A stretch of DNA of 64,000 bases from Emticicia sp965283955 (GCA_965283955.1 CBDIQW010000001.1:2170001-2234000), one strand, 5' to 3'. Shown: positions 44,742-54,159, counted from the stretch's first letter. The notes: generated from the letters alone by a model not told the origin. A program made the numbers and translations.

Positions 44742-46487
44742 ATGATTTACACTTTATTCTTCTTCAAAAAAACAACATTGTTTCAGCTCAAACAATGCCT
44801 ATTTTTTATTGTTTTAGCTTCTCAAACTTTCGCCCAAATCCCAACCAATACTTGGCGAATCCACGCCGACTATTTTAATGCAAGAGGTGTAGAAATTGTA
44901 GAAAAAAACAAAATCTATTGTTTCTCAAAAAATGGCTTTTTCTACTTCGATAAGGCTACTAATCAAAGCTTTACACTCTCAAAATTAAATAATTTAAGCG
45001 AAACAAACATCTCGCAAATCAGATATAGTCCTGACTTTAAAACCCTCCTCATTGCCTACGAAACTGGCAATTTAGACCTAATGAGTACCACCCCCGAGGG
45101 TCTGCCAGATAAGATTCAGAATATTGATTTTATCAAAGAAACAGATGCAATTCAAGATAGTAAAACCATTAATCAAATAGAGTTCAGAGGTGATTTTGCT
45201 TATTTAGCAGCTGATTTTGGCTTGGTGGTTTTAGACGTGAAGAAAAACGAAATCAAAGAAACTTATCAGAATATTGGCAAAGAAGGCAGAAAAGTGGCAG
45301 TTAAACAAATAGTTTTTGCTCGTGATAGTATCTTTGCAAATACTTCGGGTGGAGTACTTGGGGCAAGTTTTTTACCCACTACAAATCTGCAATTTTATGG
45401 TAACTGGAAACCGATTAATGATTCTCAACTCTTCAAAACCCAATCATTCCCAAAAGATAATCTCATTGTTTTTCCAAACGAACTCGAAACCGATGCCGAT
45501 GGAAAATTTTGGATTGCTGATGGAGAAAATGGTCTATTAAGTAACTTTTCTGGAAGTTTTAAATCTTACAGCCCAAATGGCGTAAAAGGTGATGTTTTTT
45601 CAGTTTTTTACCGAAATCAAACAATTTATGCTTCTGGTGTTGCAGGAAACGAATTTGTGGATAACTTGTGGAAAAGCCTACTTATCAGCCAAATACCCAG
45701 TAATAGTACCGATATAATTGACCAATACGGTTATCGTTGGCAAATTTCGGGACAAACGCTAAGAGTTTCAGACCCAGCCACCAATAGAACTCGTTTTTAT
45801 TTCGCAGGGAGAGGAGCAGGAGGTTTGCCCACTTCAAATGTCAATTCGATTGCCTTAGACCGAGATAATTTACTTTGGGTGGGTACAGATAATGGTGTAG
45901 CTGTAATCGTTACGACAAGAGATATTTTTACGACTGCTTCGGAAGCTTACACACCTTTTTTCCAAACTCGACGCTTGCTTTTGCAAGAGGTAATCAATAA
46001 AATTGTGATTGATGGCGGAAACCGAAAATGGATTGCTACTCAAAACGGTCTAAATCTTTTTTCAGCTTCTGCAGATGAGCAGATTTTGAACTTTACCGAA
46101 GAAAACAGTCCGCTTCCTTCAAAAAATGTTATTGATTTAGCTATTGATTCTACTACGGGAGAAATTTTTGTTCTAACTCAAAATGGGCTTCTCTCCTACC
46201 GCACCGATTCATCCGAACCAAGTGAAGATTTCAGTTCAGTACGAATATTTCCAAATCCTGTTCGCCCTGATTTTCAAGGAGTTCTGACGATTACGGGGCT
46301 TCGTGAAAACACTGCTATCAAAATAACTGATACCGCTGGAAGATTAATTTACGAAACAAAATCGAATGGCGGCACTGCCTCTTGGGATTTGCAAAATCAC
46401 CGAACAGCTACCGCTATTTATATGGTTTTCTGTGTTGCCGAAGATGGCTCTGAAAGTTTTATTGGGAAAGTGGCGATTTTGAGGTAA
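44742..46487 (+). CDS. porZ: PorZ-like type IX secretion protein
   Basis: A 581-residue protein. A signal peptide-like segment ends at SQTFAQ, followed by IPTNTWRIHADYFNARGVEIVEKNKIYCFSKNG, a typical PorZ N-terminal propeller start. Further propeller repeats follow (QRLSGQTLRVSDPATNR-like; NSIALDRDNLLWVGTDNGVAV; VIDGGNRKWIATQNGLNLFSA). The C terminus (VRIFPNPVRPDFQGVLTITGL to SFIGKVAILR) is a type A T9SS sorting domain. PorZ is part of the attachment complex that processes and anchors T9SS cargo on the surface. Confidence 0.82.
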   Translation: MIYTLFFFKKTTLFQLKQCLFFIVLASQTFAQIPTNTWRIHADYFNARGVEIVEKNKIYCFSKNGFFYFDKATNQSFTLSKLNNLSETNISQIRYSPDFKTLLIAYETGNLDLMSTTPEGLPDKIQNIDFIKETDAIQDSKTINQIEFRGDFAYLAADFGLVVLDVKKNEIKETYQNIGKEGRKVAVKQIVFARDSIFANTSGGVLGASFLPTTNLQFYGNWKPINDSQLFKTQSFPKDNLIVFPNELETDADGKFWIADGENGLLSNFSGSFKSYSPNGVKGDVFSVFYRNQTIYASGVAGNEFVDNLWKSLLISQIPSNSTDIIDQYGYRWQISGQTLRVSDPATNRTRFYFAGRGAGGLPTSNVNSIALDRDNLLWVGTDNGVAVIVTTRDIFTTASEAYTPFFQTRRLLLQEVINKIVIDGGNRKWIATQNGLNLFSASADEQILNFTEENSPLPSKNVIDLAIDSTTGEIFVLTQNGLLSYRTDSSEPSEDFSSVRIFPNPVRPDFQGVLTITGLRENTAIKITDTAGRLIYETKSNGGTASWDLQNHRTATAIYMVFCVAEDGSESFIGKVAILR

Positions 46488-46491
46488 GAGA

Positions 46492-46519
46492 GAAAGGCGA
46501 GCTTTTTAACCCGCCTTTC
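46492..46519. terminator. Hairpin between convergent genes
   Basis: GAAAGGCG at 46492-46499 pairs with CGCCTTTC at 46512-46519 around a loop with a short T-run. It lies between porZ and the convergent M1 peptidase gene. Confidence 0.5.
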
Positions 46520-46526
46520 CAAATGA

Positions 46527-48170
46527 CTATTTACTTACTGATTTTGTAGTAATATAAAAATTCTCATCTGCTTTCAGTTCTGATTTACCTTTTATGGTTT
46601 TCCAAGTAGTTGTTGGGTAAATAAACTCCTCTTTTCCAGCATCAACTGTCACTTTTACTGGCATATCAAAACCCTCTACACAATTATTCCAACGATAACT
46701 AATTTTATTTTTTTCTACCGAATATTCCAAAACTGGAATCTTGACATCACGCAAGTATTGGTCAAAAACTTTATCTAAATCTCGCCCTACGTTTTTCGAT
46801 AAATAATCTTCGATTTGCTGAGTCGTAACGGTTTGGTGATAGAAAGTTTTATTCAACCCTCGCAAAATTTGTCGCCATTTGTCATCATTATTCAAAATCT
46901 GGCGAATCGTATGCAACATATTTCCTCCTTTCGGGTACATATCACCTGAGCCGCTTTTATTTACATCATACGACCCAATAATCGGAATATCATTTCTGAT
47001 GCCCTTACGAGTACCTATTACATATTCAGAAGCAGCTTTTTTACCAAAATAATATTCGGTATAAAGACTTTCCGAATAGTTCGTAAAACTTTCGTGAATC
47101 CACATATCGGCTACGTCTTTGTACGTAATATTATTGGCAAACCATTCATGTCCCGACTCGTGGATAATAATAAAATCCCATTTCAAACCCCAGCCTGTTC
47201 CAGATAAATCTCGGCCGAGATACCCATTTTTATAGCCATTTCCATAAGTTACTGAGCTTTGATGTTCCATTCCCAAATACGGAACTTCTACCAATTTATA
47301 ACCATCTTCATAAAACGGATACGGCCCAAACCAGTGTTCAAAAGCCTTCATCATCATGCTTGCTTGCTTGAATTGCTCTTTAGCTTTTTCAAGATTTTCG
47401 GGCAAAACATAATAATCCATCGTCAGTTTTCCTTTTTCCCCCTCAAAAATTTCATCAAAATGCACATAATTGCCAATGTTTACATTTACACCATAATTAT
47501 TGATAGGATTCTTCACAAACCAGTCGAAAGTTTTTGTTCCGTCAGCATTTTCTGTGGTTTTTCTCAAACGTCCATTTGAAATATCTGTTAAATTTTTCGG
47601 AACAGTGATACTTATTAACATACTATCACATTCGTCATACATGTGGTCTTTGCACGGCCACCACGCACTCGAACCCAAACCCTGACACGAAGTAGCTACA
47701 AAATCATTACCTGCTTTATCTTTCACCCACTGAAAGCCACCATCCCACGGTGGACGCTTCGCCACAATTGGTTTACCCGAATAAGTCACTACGATTGACT
47801 CGTTTTTACCTTTTACTTGGTCTTTTTTTAGCGAAATCATGTAAGCATTTGCTCCGTCTTTTTTGAAAGAAAGTTCCTGTCCATCTTGCGTAACTTTTTC
47901 TATCTGTAAAGGCGGTTGAAGGTCAATTTGAATAGTTTGGTAGGGCTTCAAAACCTCATAAAATATAGTTGTGCTGCCCGCAATCGCTTTTTCGGTAGGC
48001 GTTACTTTTACTCGAAGTTCGTAATATTTCAAATCCCACCATTCACGCTCGGGTGTGATTTTTCCACGAAGCGAATCTTCACGAGTAAAAGCCTTATTGT
48101 GCCCTTGCCCGCAAGCAGTAATAAATGGAAAGAGATAAACAAAAAAGAGAATAGGTTTTAGCAATTTCAT
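46527..48170 (-). CDS. M1-family metallopeptidase
   Basis: A 547-residue secreted peptidase with signal peptide (MKLLKPILFFVYLFPFITACG, possibly a lipoprotein). The catalytic zinc site is HESGHEWFANN with the second Glu ligand in DMWIHESFTNYSE; the M1 motif EVPYLGMEHQSSVTYG precedes it. The C-terminal half has the helical repeat region (LRQILNNDDKWRQILRGLNKTFYH) and DKVFDQYLRD. It would remove N-terminal residues from peptides in the periplasm or at the surface. Confidence 0.9.
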   Translation of the reverse strand: MKLLKPILFFVYLFPFITACGQGHNKAFTREDSLRGKITPEREWWDLKYYELRVKVTPTEKAIAGSTTIFYEVLKPYQTIQIDLQPPLQIEKVTQDGQELSFKKDGANAYMISLKKDQVKGKNESIVVTYSGKPIVAKRPPWDGGFQWVKDKAGNDFVATSCQGLGSSAWWPCKDHMYDECDSMLISITVPKNLTDISNGRLRKTTENADGTKTFDWFVKNPINNYGVNVNIGNYVHFDEIFEGEKGKLTMDYYVLPENLEKAKEQFKQASMMMKAFEHWFGPYPFYEDGYKLVEVPYLGMEHQSSVTYGNGYKNGYLGRDLSGTGWGLKWDFIIIHESGHEWFANNITYKDVADMWIHESFTNYSESLYTEYYFGKKAASEYVIGTRKGIRNDIPIIGSYDVNKSGSGDMYPKGGNMLHTIRQILNNDDKWRQILRGLNKTFYHQTVTTQQIEDYLSKNVGRDLDKVFDQYLRDVKIPVLEYSVEKNKISYRWNNCVEGFDMPVKVTVDAGKEEFIYPTTTWKTIKGKSELKADENFYITTKSVSK

Positions 48171-48276
48171 ATATGCAAATTTTGTTGGAAGTGAAACGTG
48201 GAATCATCCACTAAATTGGATGCAATATAATTAAAAAATGAATTTACATTTATTTTCAGCTTATTGCACAAACAAA

Positions 48277-48300
48277 AAACCTGTAATCGCTTACAGGTTT
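48277..48300 (-). terminator. Intrinsic terminator of the DinB gene
   Basis: AAACCTGTAA pairs with TTACAGGTTT around TCGC, and on the minus strand TTTTTTG follows. It ends the DinB-family gene that finishes at 48307. Confidence 0.85.
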
Positions 48301-48306
48301 GATAAA

Positions 48307-48834
48307 TTAACTCATTTCTGAATATCGTAAAATTGCTTTCCGATGATGCAAAATATGGTAGTGCATAAAATAATAAAACTCTCTGATGGTAAGATTTTTG
48401 AGCACAGGATGTTTAATGCAATATTCATCCAGTTCTGTCTCTGACCAATCATTTAGAAAATCGGCCAATGTTTGATGATGCTTCACAAAACTGCTAATTA
48501 GCAATTCTTTGGATGGATTTTCGGGCATTTTTGGTACAAATCCACCTCGTGCGGCTACGCCAGTAGCTAAAACAGCCAAATAATGCTCCACAACGCCATC
48601 ATAAGAATAAGTCGGACGGTCAATTTTACCAAATTGCTGTTCGAGAAAAGCCTTCGGCAAACTCATACCTTGATTCAAACCTTTCACAGACTGCGTAAGG
48701 TGAAGTATATTTTCAGCAACCGACCATTTTTCACCAATTGGAGCAAAAAACTGACTTTCTTCGATATTTTCAACATCAGAAACGATTATTTTATAGCATT
48801 CTTCCAATGCTTTTTTTAGTTCTTCTTTTGTCAT
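48307..48834 (-). CDS. DinB-family protein
   Basis: A 175-residue four-helix protein from ATG 48834 (MTKEELKKALEECYKII). The three histidines expected for the metal site are seen in AENILHLTQ, VKHHQTLADFL and MHYHILHHRKAIL. Such proteins include thiol transferases and hydrolases of small molecules. The longer ORF up to 48942 is rejected. It stands alone. Confidence 0.85.
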   Translation of the reverse strand: MTKEELKKALEECYKIIVSDVENIEESQFFAPIGEKWSVAENILHLTQSVKGLNQGMSLPKAFLEQQFGKIDRPTYSYDGVVEHYLAVLATGVAARGGFVPKMPENPSKELLISSFVKHHQTLADFLNDWSETELDEYCIKHPVLKNLTIREFYYFMHYHILHHRKAILRYSEMS

Positions 48835-48930
48835 TTCAGTAGAACAAGTTTCCAACTTGTTTTTATTGTGAATAAAAAATATTAAAAATTGCCGAACGAT
48901 GTCGGAGCTTCGTTGCACAGGGACAATCAT

Positions 48931-48955
48931 GAGGACACACAAAATGTGCGTCCTC
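48931..48955. repeat. Intergenic palindrome
   Basis: GAGGACACACA pairs with TGTGCGTCCTC (one mismatch) around AAA. It sits between the DinB and hydrolase genes; this composition is typical of dispersed palindromic repeats. Confidence 0.55.
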
Positions 48956-49017
48956 TGACCAAATTACCTGTTAACGCACTATAAAACTTTTACTCGGCAC
49001 AATTTCGGAAAATTATG

Positions 49018-49872
49018 CTACTGCATATCTTCTAATTTATTTAAGATTTTGGTCCAAATCGTATCTTTGAACTGTTTTTTGAAAAAGCCAAAGTGTTCAA
49101 TTTTCTTCGCTCCTAATTCGGCAGGAATAAGTTTTTCTGAAGTTAGTGTTTTAGTAGTTCTGAAATTCTGGAGCAAAAGCGGCACATTTTTTTCGTTGGC
49201 TATTGGGTCGTCGATAGCCCAAAAATGAGCAATTGGAAAAGTCAATTCGTGGTAATTCCCCACATTTTTCCCTAAAAAACGTTCATCCCAAAAATAATTC
49301 GGTACACTACACCAATCAGCCCAATCTTTTACTACTTTTCTCGGCAAATCTTCCATGATTCCGAAACGTTTAGCCGCCACATAGCCAGTCAACCATACGC
49401 TTATCGGACGAAAAATGTGGAAGAAAAATAATGTCTGCATTCTATACCCAAAAGGCATATTTCGCCAGTAACCCGAACCTGAGCCAACCGCCACCACACC
49501 ACTGAGTTTCTGATGATTAGGCATTAAGCCAAAATTCATTCCACCAACACTATGGCCAATCAATAATCTGGGTAAATCAGGGTATTTTTTATCCAAAAAC
49601 TCCAATACGGCTGGCATATCCTGCGTACCATATTCAATATAATTATAGTTACAATCTTTCATTGAAGGAGGTGCCGACTCGCAAGTACCACGATAATCGA
49701 ATGTACAAACGGCGTAATCATGCTCAACTAAAAACTTGGCAAAAGGAAAGTAAAATTCTTTTCTAGCCCCTGTACCTATACATAACTGTACAGCAGCCTT
49801 GGGTCTCTGCGGTTCAAACAAAACCGCCGCCAGCTCAACCCCATCTTCACATTTTATTTTTAGTTTTTGCAT
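49018..49872 (-). CDS. Alpha/beta hydrolase
   Basis: A 284-residue hydrolase from ATG 49872 (MQKLKIKCEDGVELAAVLFEPQ). The nucleophile motif is LLIGHSVGGMNFG (about residues 117-128), and ALCIGTGARKEFYFPFAKFL-like and CTFDYRGTCES segments match the fold. It follows the TetR gene by 32 bases on the same strand, and a possible operator lies within that gap (49884-49901). Confidence 0.85.
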   Translation of the reverse strand: MQKLKIKCEDGVELAAVLFEPQRPKAAVQLCIGTGARKEFYFPFAKFLVEHDYAVCTFDYRGTCESAPPSMKDCNYNYIEYGTQDMPAVLEFLDKKYPDLPRLLIGHSVGGMNFGLMPNHQKLSGVVAVGSGSGYWRNMPFGYRMQTLFFFHIFRPISVWLTGYVAAKRFGIMEDLPRKVVKDWADWCSVPNYFWDERFLGKNVGNYHELTFPIAHFWAIDDPIANEKNVPLLLQNFRTTKTLTSEKLIPAELGAKKIEHFGFFKKQFKDTIWTKILNKLEDMQ

Positions 49873-49883
49873 TATTTTTATTA

Positions 49884-49901
49884 TACCAAACGTTTGTTTT
49901 A
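49884..49901. promoter_or_regulatory. Probable second operator of the TetR regulator
   Basis: TACCAAACGTTTG contains a perfect 10-bp palindrome (CAAACGTTTG at 49887-49896). It shares TACCAAACG with the palindrome upstream of the TetR gene and lies directly in front of the hydrolase gene. Confidence 0.4.
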
Positions 49902-49904
49902 TTC

Positions 49905-50462
49905 TCAATTCAATTTCATCATCGTACGAGCGAAGGCATCGTAGAGAAATTGTCGGTCGTTGTATAATTTTGAGAACATTACCGCCCCTTCAAACTCCAT
50001 GATGGTTTGTTGAGCCAACCGAAATGACTGTTCAGAGTTTTTACGAGTTGCGTAGATTATCTGTAAGGCCTTTGTCCAATCGTTCATGATGGCTCTTAAA
50101 ACTGACTGAAATTCGGGTACAACACCTACCGTTTCGAGAGTTGTATTTCCTATTAAGCAACCTCCTTCTTTTTCTAAAAGTAGTTTCCCCATCTTCTTGA
50201 GAAGTTTTTCCATTCGTTCTTCGGGCGTAAGACTTGCATCTTCGGCAATCGGAAAAACCTTATTAGTCAAATAAGTATGAATCGAAACGAGTAAATCTTT
50301 CATTAACATTTCTTTACTCGGAAAATGATAATATAGACTACCCTTGAGCAAACCACTGGCTTCGGCAAGGTCTTGCATCGAAGTATTATGGTAGCCTTTC
50401 ACCCGAAAAATATCAGATGATTTTAGTAATATTTCTTCTTTGGTAATTTTCTGAACTGGCAT
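49905..50462 (-). CDS. TetR/AcrR-family transcriptional regulator
   Basis: A 185-residue regulator: the HTH (ILLKSSDIFRVKGYHNTSMQDLAEASGLLKGSLYYHFPSKEMLMKDLL) is textbook TetR. The C-terminal ligand domain is of the common ~185-residue class (LLEKEGGCLIGNTTLETVGVVPEFQSVLR). Placement suggests it controls the hydrolase and itself via the operators at 49884 and 50538. Confidence 0.9.
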   Translation of the reverse strand: MPVQKITKEEILLKSSDIFRVKGYHNTSMQDLAEASGLLKGSLYYHFPSKEMLMKDLLVSIHTYLTNKVFPIAEDASLTPEERMEKLLKKMGKLLLEKEGGCLIGNTTLETVGVVPEFQSVLRAIMNDWTKALQIIYATRKNSEQSFRLAQQTIMEFEGAVMFSKLYNDRQFLYDAFARTMMKLN

Positions 50463-50537
50463 TTTTCTCGATTATCTACCGACAACAGTCTATAGAAAGC
50501 TTTAATTCTGGGTCAAATATAAAAATGATTTTTTGTT

Positions 50538-50553
50538 TACCAAACGATTGGTA
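50538..50553 (-). promoter_or_regulatory. Probable TetR operator
   Basis: TACCAA ACGA TTGGTA is a perfect 6-bp inverted repeat with a 4-base centre, about 80 bases before the TetR start codon at 50462. It matches the usual size of TetR sites, suggesting autorepression. Confidence 0.5.
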
Positions 50554-50703
50554 GAATAATTTTTGTTTGCTTCATATCCAAATTATTAACCTTTCATCCT
50601 ATATTATTGGCGGTTCAGATAATCATGGGGCTTATATGAAACCTTATTGTTATCAAATCAGTTGTGTTTTCATTCAGTTTCCTCTAAACACTTACACTAT
50701 TTT

Positions 50704-51972
50704 ATGAATCGAATGTTCGGATTTGCCCTTATGGCAGTCTTTTTTTTCTTGATTGATTTATACGTTTGGCAGGCCATAAAAATTGTTATGCGTTCGACCA
50801 CTCTTTCTACGCAACGTATTATTGGTTTTGGATTTTGGGGACTTACCGTATTCTCAATTCTTTCAATCATCGCTATCTTTACTTACATGCCTATGTCGGC
50901 ACCTGTAAAAGCAAGTTTCAGAACTTTAGGGATTTTTATCCTTTATATTTCAAAAGTTTTCTCTGTTTTGGTCTTGATTATTGATGATTTGATTCGCTTT
51001 GGCAAATGGGTTGTTAGTTTCTTTCAAGGCGACTCTGCTTCGGTTCAAGTAGCAACCGATGCTCTTCAACCAGCAGCCGAAAAAATCAGTCGTTCTGAGT
51101 TTTTAGCAAAATCAGCTTTGGCAGTTGGTGGTTTGCACGCAGGCGGAATGGCCTGGGGAATTTTATCAGGAGCTCACGATTATCGAGTTAGAAATGTAAC
51201 GCTTCGAATTAAGAATCTACCGAAACAATTTGATGGGATGAAAATTGCTCAACTTTCAGATATTCATTCGGGAAGCTTCTTTAACAAAACTGCCGTAAAA
51301 GGTGGCGTTGAGATGTTGATGAAAGAGAAGCCTGATATGTTTTTCTTTACAGGTGATTTAGTTAATAACATTGCTCCAGAAGTGAAAGATTACATTGATA
51401 TTTTCTCGAAAATCAAAGCACCGCTTGGCACTTTCTCCACACTTGGCAACCACGATTACGGTGATTATACCCAATGGGAATCACCTGAAAAGAAAATTCA
51501 AAACCTAAAAGACTTAATGAACGCCCACAAAACAATGGGCTGGGATTTATTGATGGACGAACACCGTGCTGTAAAAGTTGATGGTGAAAGCATCGGAATC
51601 TTAGGAATTCAGAACTGGGGTGCTGGCAATTTTGCCAAATATGGAAATTTGGCAAAAGCCCAACAAAATGCCCACGACTTGCCTGTAAAACTACTGCTTT
51701 CGCATGACCCAAGCCACTGGAGAAATCAAGTTTTGGACAAACACAAAGATATTGATGTGGCTTTTGCGGGGCATACGCACGGTATGCAGTATGGGGTTGA
51801 ACTGGGCAATTTCAAATGGTCGCCAGTACAACTACGCTACAAAGAATGGGCTGGGCTTTACGAAGAAAATGACCAAAAACTCTATGTAAATCGTGGCTTT
51901 GGTTATCTCGGCTATCCTGGTCGTTTAGGAATCTTACCTGAAATTGCCATTTTTGAATTGAAAGTAGGTTGA
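50704..51972 (+). CDS. Membrane-anchored metallophosphoesterase
   Basis: A 422-residue protein from ATG 50704 (MNRMFGFALMAVFFFL). About four membrane helices lie in the first 150 residues, then a YkuE-like calcineurin phosphoesterase domain with LSDIHSG, GDLVNN, TLGNHDYGD, LSHDPSHW and AGHTHGMQ, all metal ligands intact. The stretch SRSEFLAKSALAVGG preceding the domain resembles a membrane anchor. It is the first gene of a run with a Crp regulator, a darcynin-like protein and a short-chain dehydrogenase. Confidence 0.9.
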   Translation: MNRMFGFALMAVFFFLIDLYVWQAIKIVMRSTTLSTQRIIGFGFWGLTVFSILSIIAIFTYMPMSAPVKASFRTLGIFILYISKVFSVLVLIIDDLIRFGKWVVSFFQGDSASVQVATDALQPAAEKISRSEFLAKSALAVGGLHAGGMAWGILSGAHDYRVRNVTLRIKNLPKQFDGMKIAQLSDIHSGSFFNKTAVKGGVEMLMKEKPDMFFFTGDLVNNIAPEVKDYIDIFSKIKAPLGTFSTLGNHDYGDYTQWESPEKKIQNLKDLMNAHKTMGWDLLMDEHRAVKVDGESIGILGIQNWGAGNFAKYGNLAKAQQNAHDLPVKLLLSHDPSHWRNQVLDKHKDIDVAFAGHTHGMQYGVELGNFKWSPVQLRYKEWAGLYEENDQKLYVNRGFGYLGYPGRLGILPEIAIFELKVG

Positions 51973-52550
51973 TTTTGGATAAATTAGAAAAATATTTCAA
52001 TCAACTGTCCCCGCTCAAATCTACCACGTGGGATAAAGTGAAGCCTCTTTTTACAAAAACACATTTGCAAAAAGGAGAACACTTCATTGAGCAGGGACAG
52101 TTAGCTACTAAAATCGGATTTCTGGAGTCGGGTATTATGAGGGCGTTTTATCGCAACGACGAAGGAACAGAATACAATAAGCATTTTTTTATCGAAAACT
52201 CTTTTGTTGGTGGTTATGCTTCTTTGATTACTGGTCAACCCAATGTTATTATTCAGCAAACTTTAAGTGACTGCCATTTGTGGGTAGCGGATTTTAAGCA
52301 ACTTTCTTCCCTATACGATACTTGTCCTGATTTAGAGCGAGTAGCTCGCCGTATTGCTGAACTTTATTTTGTTGATAAAGAAAACCGTGAAATCGAAATT
52401 ATTCTTTTAGATGCCGATAAGCGTTATGAACTCTTTCAAAAACGTTTTCCACAACTTGAACAACTCATTGCCCAATATCATATCGCTTCTTATTTGGGCA
52501 TTACTCCCACACAATTGAGTCGCATCCGAAAAAAATTGGCACAACGCTGA
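51969..52550 (+). CDS. Crp/Fnr-family regulator
   Basis: A 193-residue cAMP-type sensor regulator: the cyclic-nucleotide-binding domain (LQKGEHFIEQGQLATKIGFLESGIMRAFY) and a short C-terminal HTH (YHIASYLGITPTQLSRIRKKL). It begins with TTG overlapping the stop of the metallophosphoesterase gene, implying translational coupling. The effector cannot be told. Confidence 0.88.
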   Translation: MILDKLEKYFNQLSPLKSTTWDKVKPLFTKTHLQKGEHFIEQGQLATKIGFLESGIMRAFYRNDEGTEYNKHFFIENSFVGGYASLITGQPNVIIQQTLSDCHLWVADFKQLSSLYDTCPDLERVARRIAELYFVDKENREIEIILLDADKRYELFQKRFPQLEQLIAQYHIASYLGITPTQLSRIRKKLAQR

Positions 52551-52694
52551 TTTCTTTACCTATGTAAATGCTTCGTCACTTCTACTACCCTAATTTTGCC
52601 CAAAAAACAGCAAAACACATGCAGTATTTCCTCACCCTGCTCATATTTGGCGGCATTTTTCTCCATACAAAAACACAGAATCTCAATAATTAAG

Positions 52695-53039
52695 ATGGAA
52701 ATTAAAAAGCCTTATACGATTCTGATCTTAATGAATGCTACGCCAAAATGGCTTTCGCACACACGAGAAGAAAGAATTACTTCCTTCGAGAAAAAGGTAA
52801 TTCCAGTTTTTCAGAAAGCGAGCAAAAGCGTTAAAGTACAACTGTTTGATAGCGAGTACTTTCACGCCAAAGTTTCGGATTTCATGATTGTTACTACAAC
52901 TTCATTAGACGATTATAAATTTTTGATTGAACTACTGCGAGACACCAAAATCTATGCTGAGCCTTACTTTGAGATAAAGGATATAATCGTGGGCCAAGAA
53001 AATGCTTTTGAAGACTTTAACGAATTGCTCAAAAAATAA
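52695..53039 (+). CDS. Darcynin-like protein
   Basis: A 114-residue protein from ATG 52695 (MEIKKPYTILILMNATPKWLSHTREERITSFEKKVIPVF). The pattern and size fit the Darcynin family of small proteins of unknown function. It follows the Crp gene and precedes the short-chain dehydrogenase by 4 bases. Confidence 0.75.
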   Translation: MEIKKPYTILILMNATPKWLSHTREERITSFEKKVIPVFQKASKSVKVQLFDSEYFHAKVSDFMIVTTTSLDDYKFLIELLRDTKIYAEPYFEIKDIIVGQENAFEDFNELLKK

Positions 53040-53043
53040 AACC

Positions 53044-53782
53044 ATGAAAAGCAGCGGAAACACCATTTTGATAACGGGCGGTACGGCAGGCATCGGACTT
53101 GAACTCGTCAGGCAATTTTATCAGCTCAATAATCGACTCATTGTCACTTCAAGTAATGCCCAAAACTTAGAAAAGCTGAAAATCAATTTCCCAAGTATTC
53201 TGACTATTGTCTGCAATTTAGCATCTGATACTGACGTAAAAGCACTTGTAAATGCATGTCTTAGTCAACATACCGATATTAATATATTGATAAATAATGC
53301 TTGCTGGCGTACAATATAATTATGATTGGAAAACGGAAATAGATGGCTTCCAGAAAATTGCCGATGAAATAGCCATCAACCTTACAAGCCCCATGCAACT
53401 TGCCTATGGTTTATTACCGATTTTACTTAATCAAAAAGATGCAGCTATCATTAATATCTCGTCGGGTTTGACCTATGCACCTAAAGCCTCAGCACCTATT
53501 TATTGTGCTACTAAAGCCGCTATTCATAACGGAACTAAGGCATTACGCTATCAACTCGCTACAACGGTAAAGGTTTTTGAAATTATTCCCCCGCTGGTAT
53601 CAACCGCCATGACCGAAGGCCGAGGAAAAGGCAAAATTTCGCCGCAACAGTTGGTTGATGAATTTATGAAAAACTTCAAGCGAGATATTTTTGAAAGTAA
53701 TATCGGAAAAACCAAACTTCTACAATTCATCCAACGAGTTTCGCCTGCACTGGCTGATAAAATAATGAAGGGTGGGTTATAG
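53044..53782 (+). pseudogene. Short-chain dehydrogenase/reductase, broken by a 4-bp duplication
   Basis: The frame starting ATG 53044 (MKSSGNTILITGGTAGIGLELVRQF) runs to 53319, and the remaining part reads in the frame of 53297-53782. A tandem TGCT duplication (53298-53305) breaks INNAGVQYNYDW. The restored ~245-residue protein has the Rossmann motif TGGTAGIG, NNAG, the catalytic NISSG and YCATKAA (Y-x3-K). A 4-bp tandem duplication is a typical real slippage mutation, so unlike the homopolymer breaks this may be a true loss. It is co-oriented with the darcynin and Crp genes. Confidence 0.8.
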
Positions 53783-53803
53783 ACATTTAGTTTATATTCC
53801 AAG

Positions 53804-53838
53804 AAGTAGCTATTTATAAGATGGCTACTTTTTTTGTT
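53804..53838 (+). terminator. Intrinsic terminator
   Basis: AAGTAGC (53804-53810) pairs with GCTACTT (53824-53830), followed by a T-run. It ends the Crp-darcynin-SDR unit. Confidence 0.8.
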
Positions 53839-54159
53839 TAAGCCTATAAAGTAGATGCTAATTTCTGCTTTTTTTATCACCATTTATCTGACATAATGTT
53901 TCAAGTAAGATTTCGTTTTTTGTGATTTTTCTAAAAAAATGCTTATAAATTCCATAGAGTGCCATAAATTAATTTAACTAAACACAAAAATCTGATTATA
54001 AGCATTTTATAAAATATCTTCATTTATTTTTAAAAGAAAATTTGGCAGTTTGTAAAAAAATATTTTTCTTTATTTATTAAAAAGTTATTCAGTTGGCACG
54101 AAAAATGTGGAGGGGGTTAGATAAGTCCCTAAAATGAATGGAAAAACTCTACTTACGCA
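53839..54159. other. AT-rich region upstream of rpoN with long-range inverted repeat
   Basis: About 320 bases without a gene. AAAATGCTTATAA (53936-53948) is an exact inverse of TTATAAGCATTTT (53996-54008). A sigma-54-like -24 element lies at 54093-54108. No Bacteroidota-type -7/-33 pair is obvious. Confidence 0.45.
54093..54108 (+). promoter_or_regulatory. Sigma-54-like promoter element upstream of rpoN
   Basis: TTGGCACGAAAAATGT matches the -24 part (TGGCACG) perfectly at the expected distance from ATGT, where TTGC is expected at -12. The -12 match is imperfect (GT instead of the invariant GC). It lies about 50 bases before the rpoN start. Confidence 0.3.
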
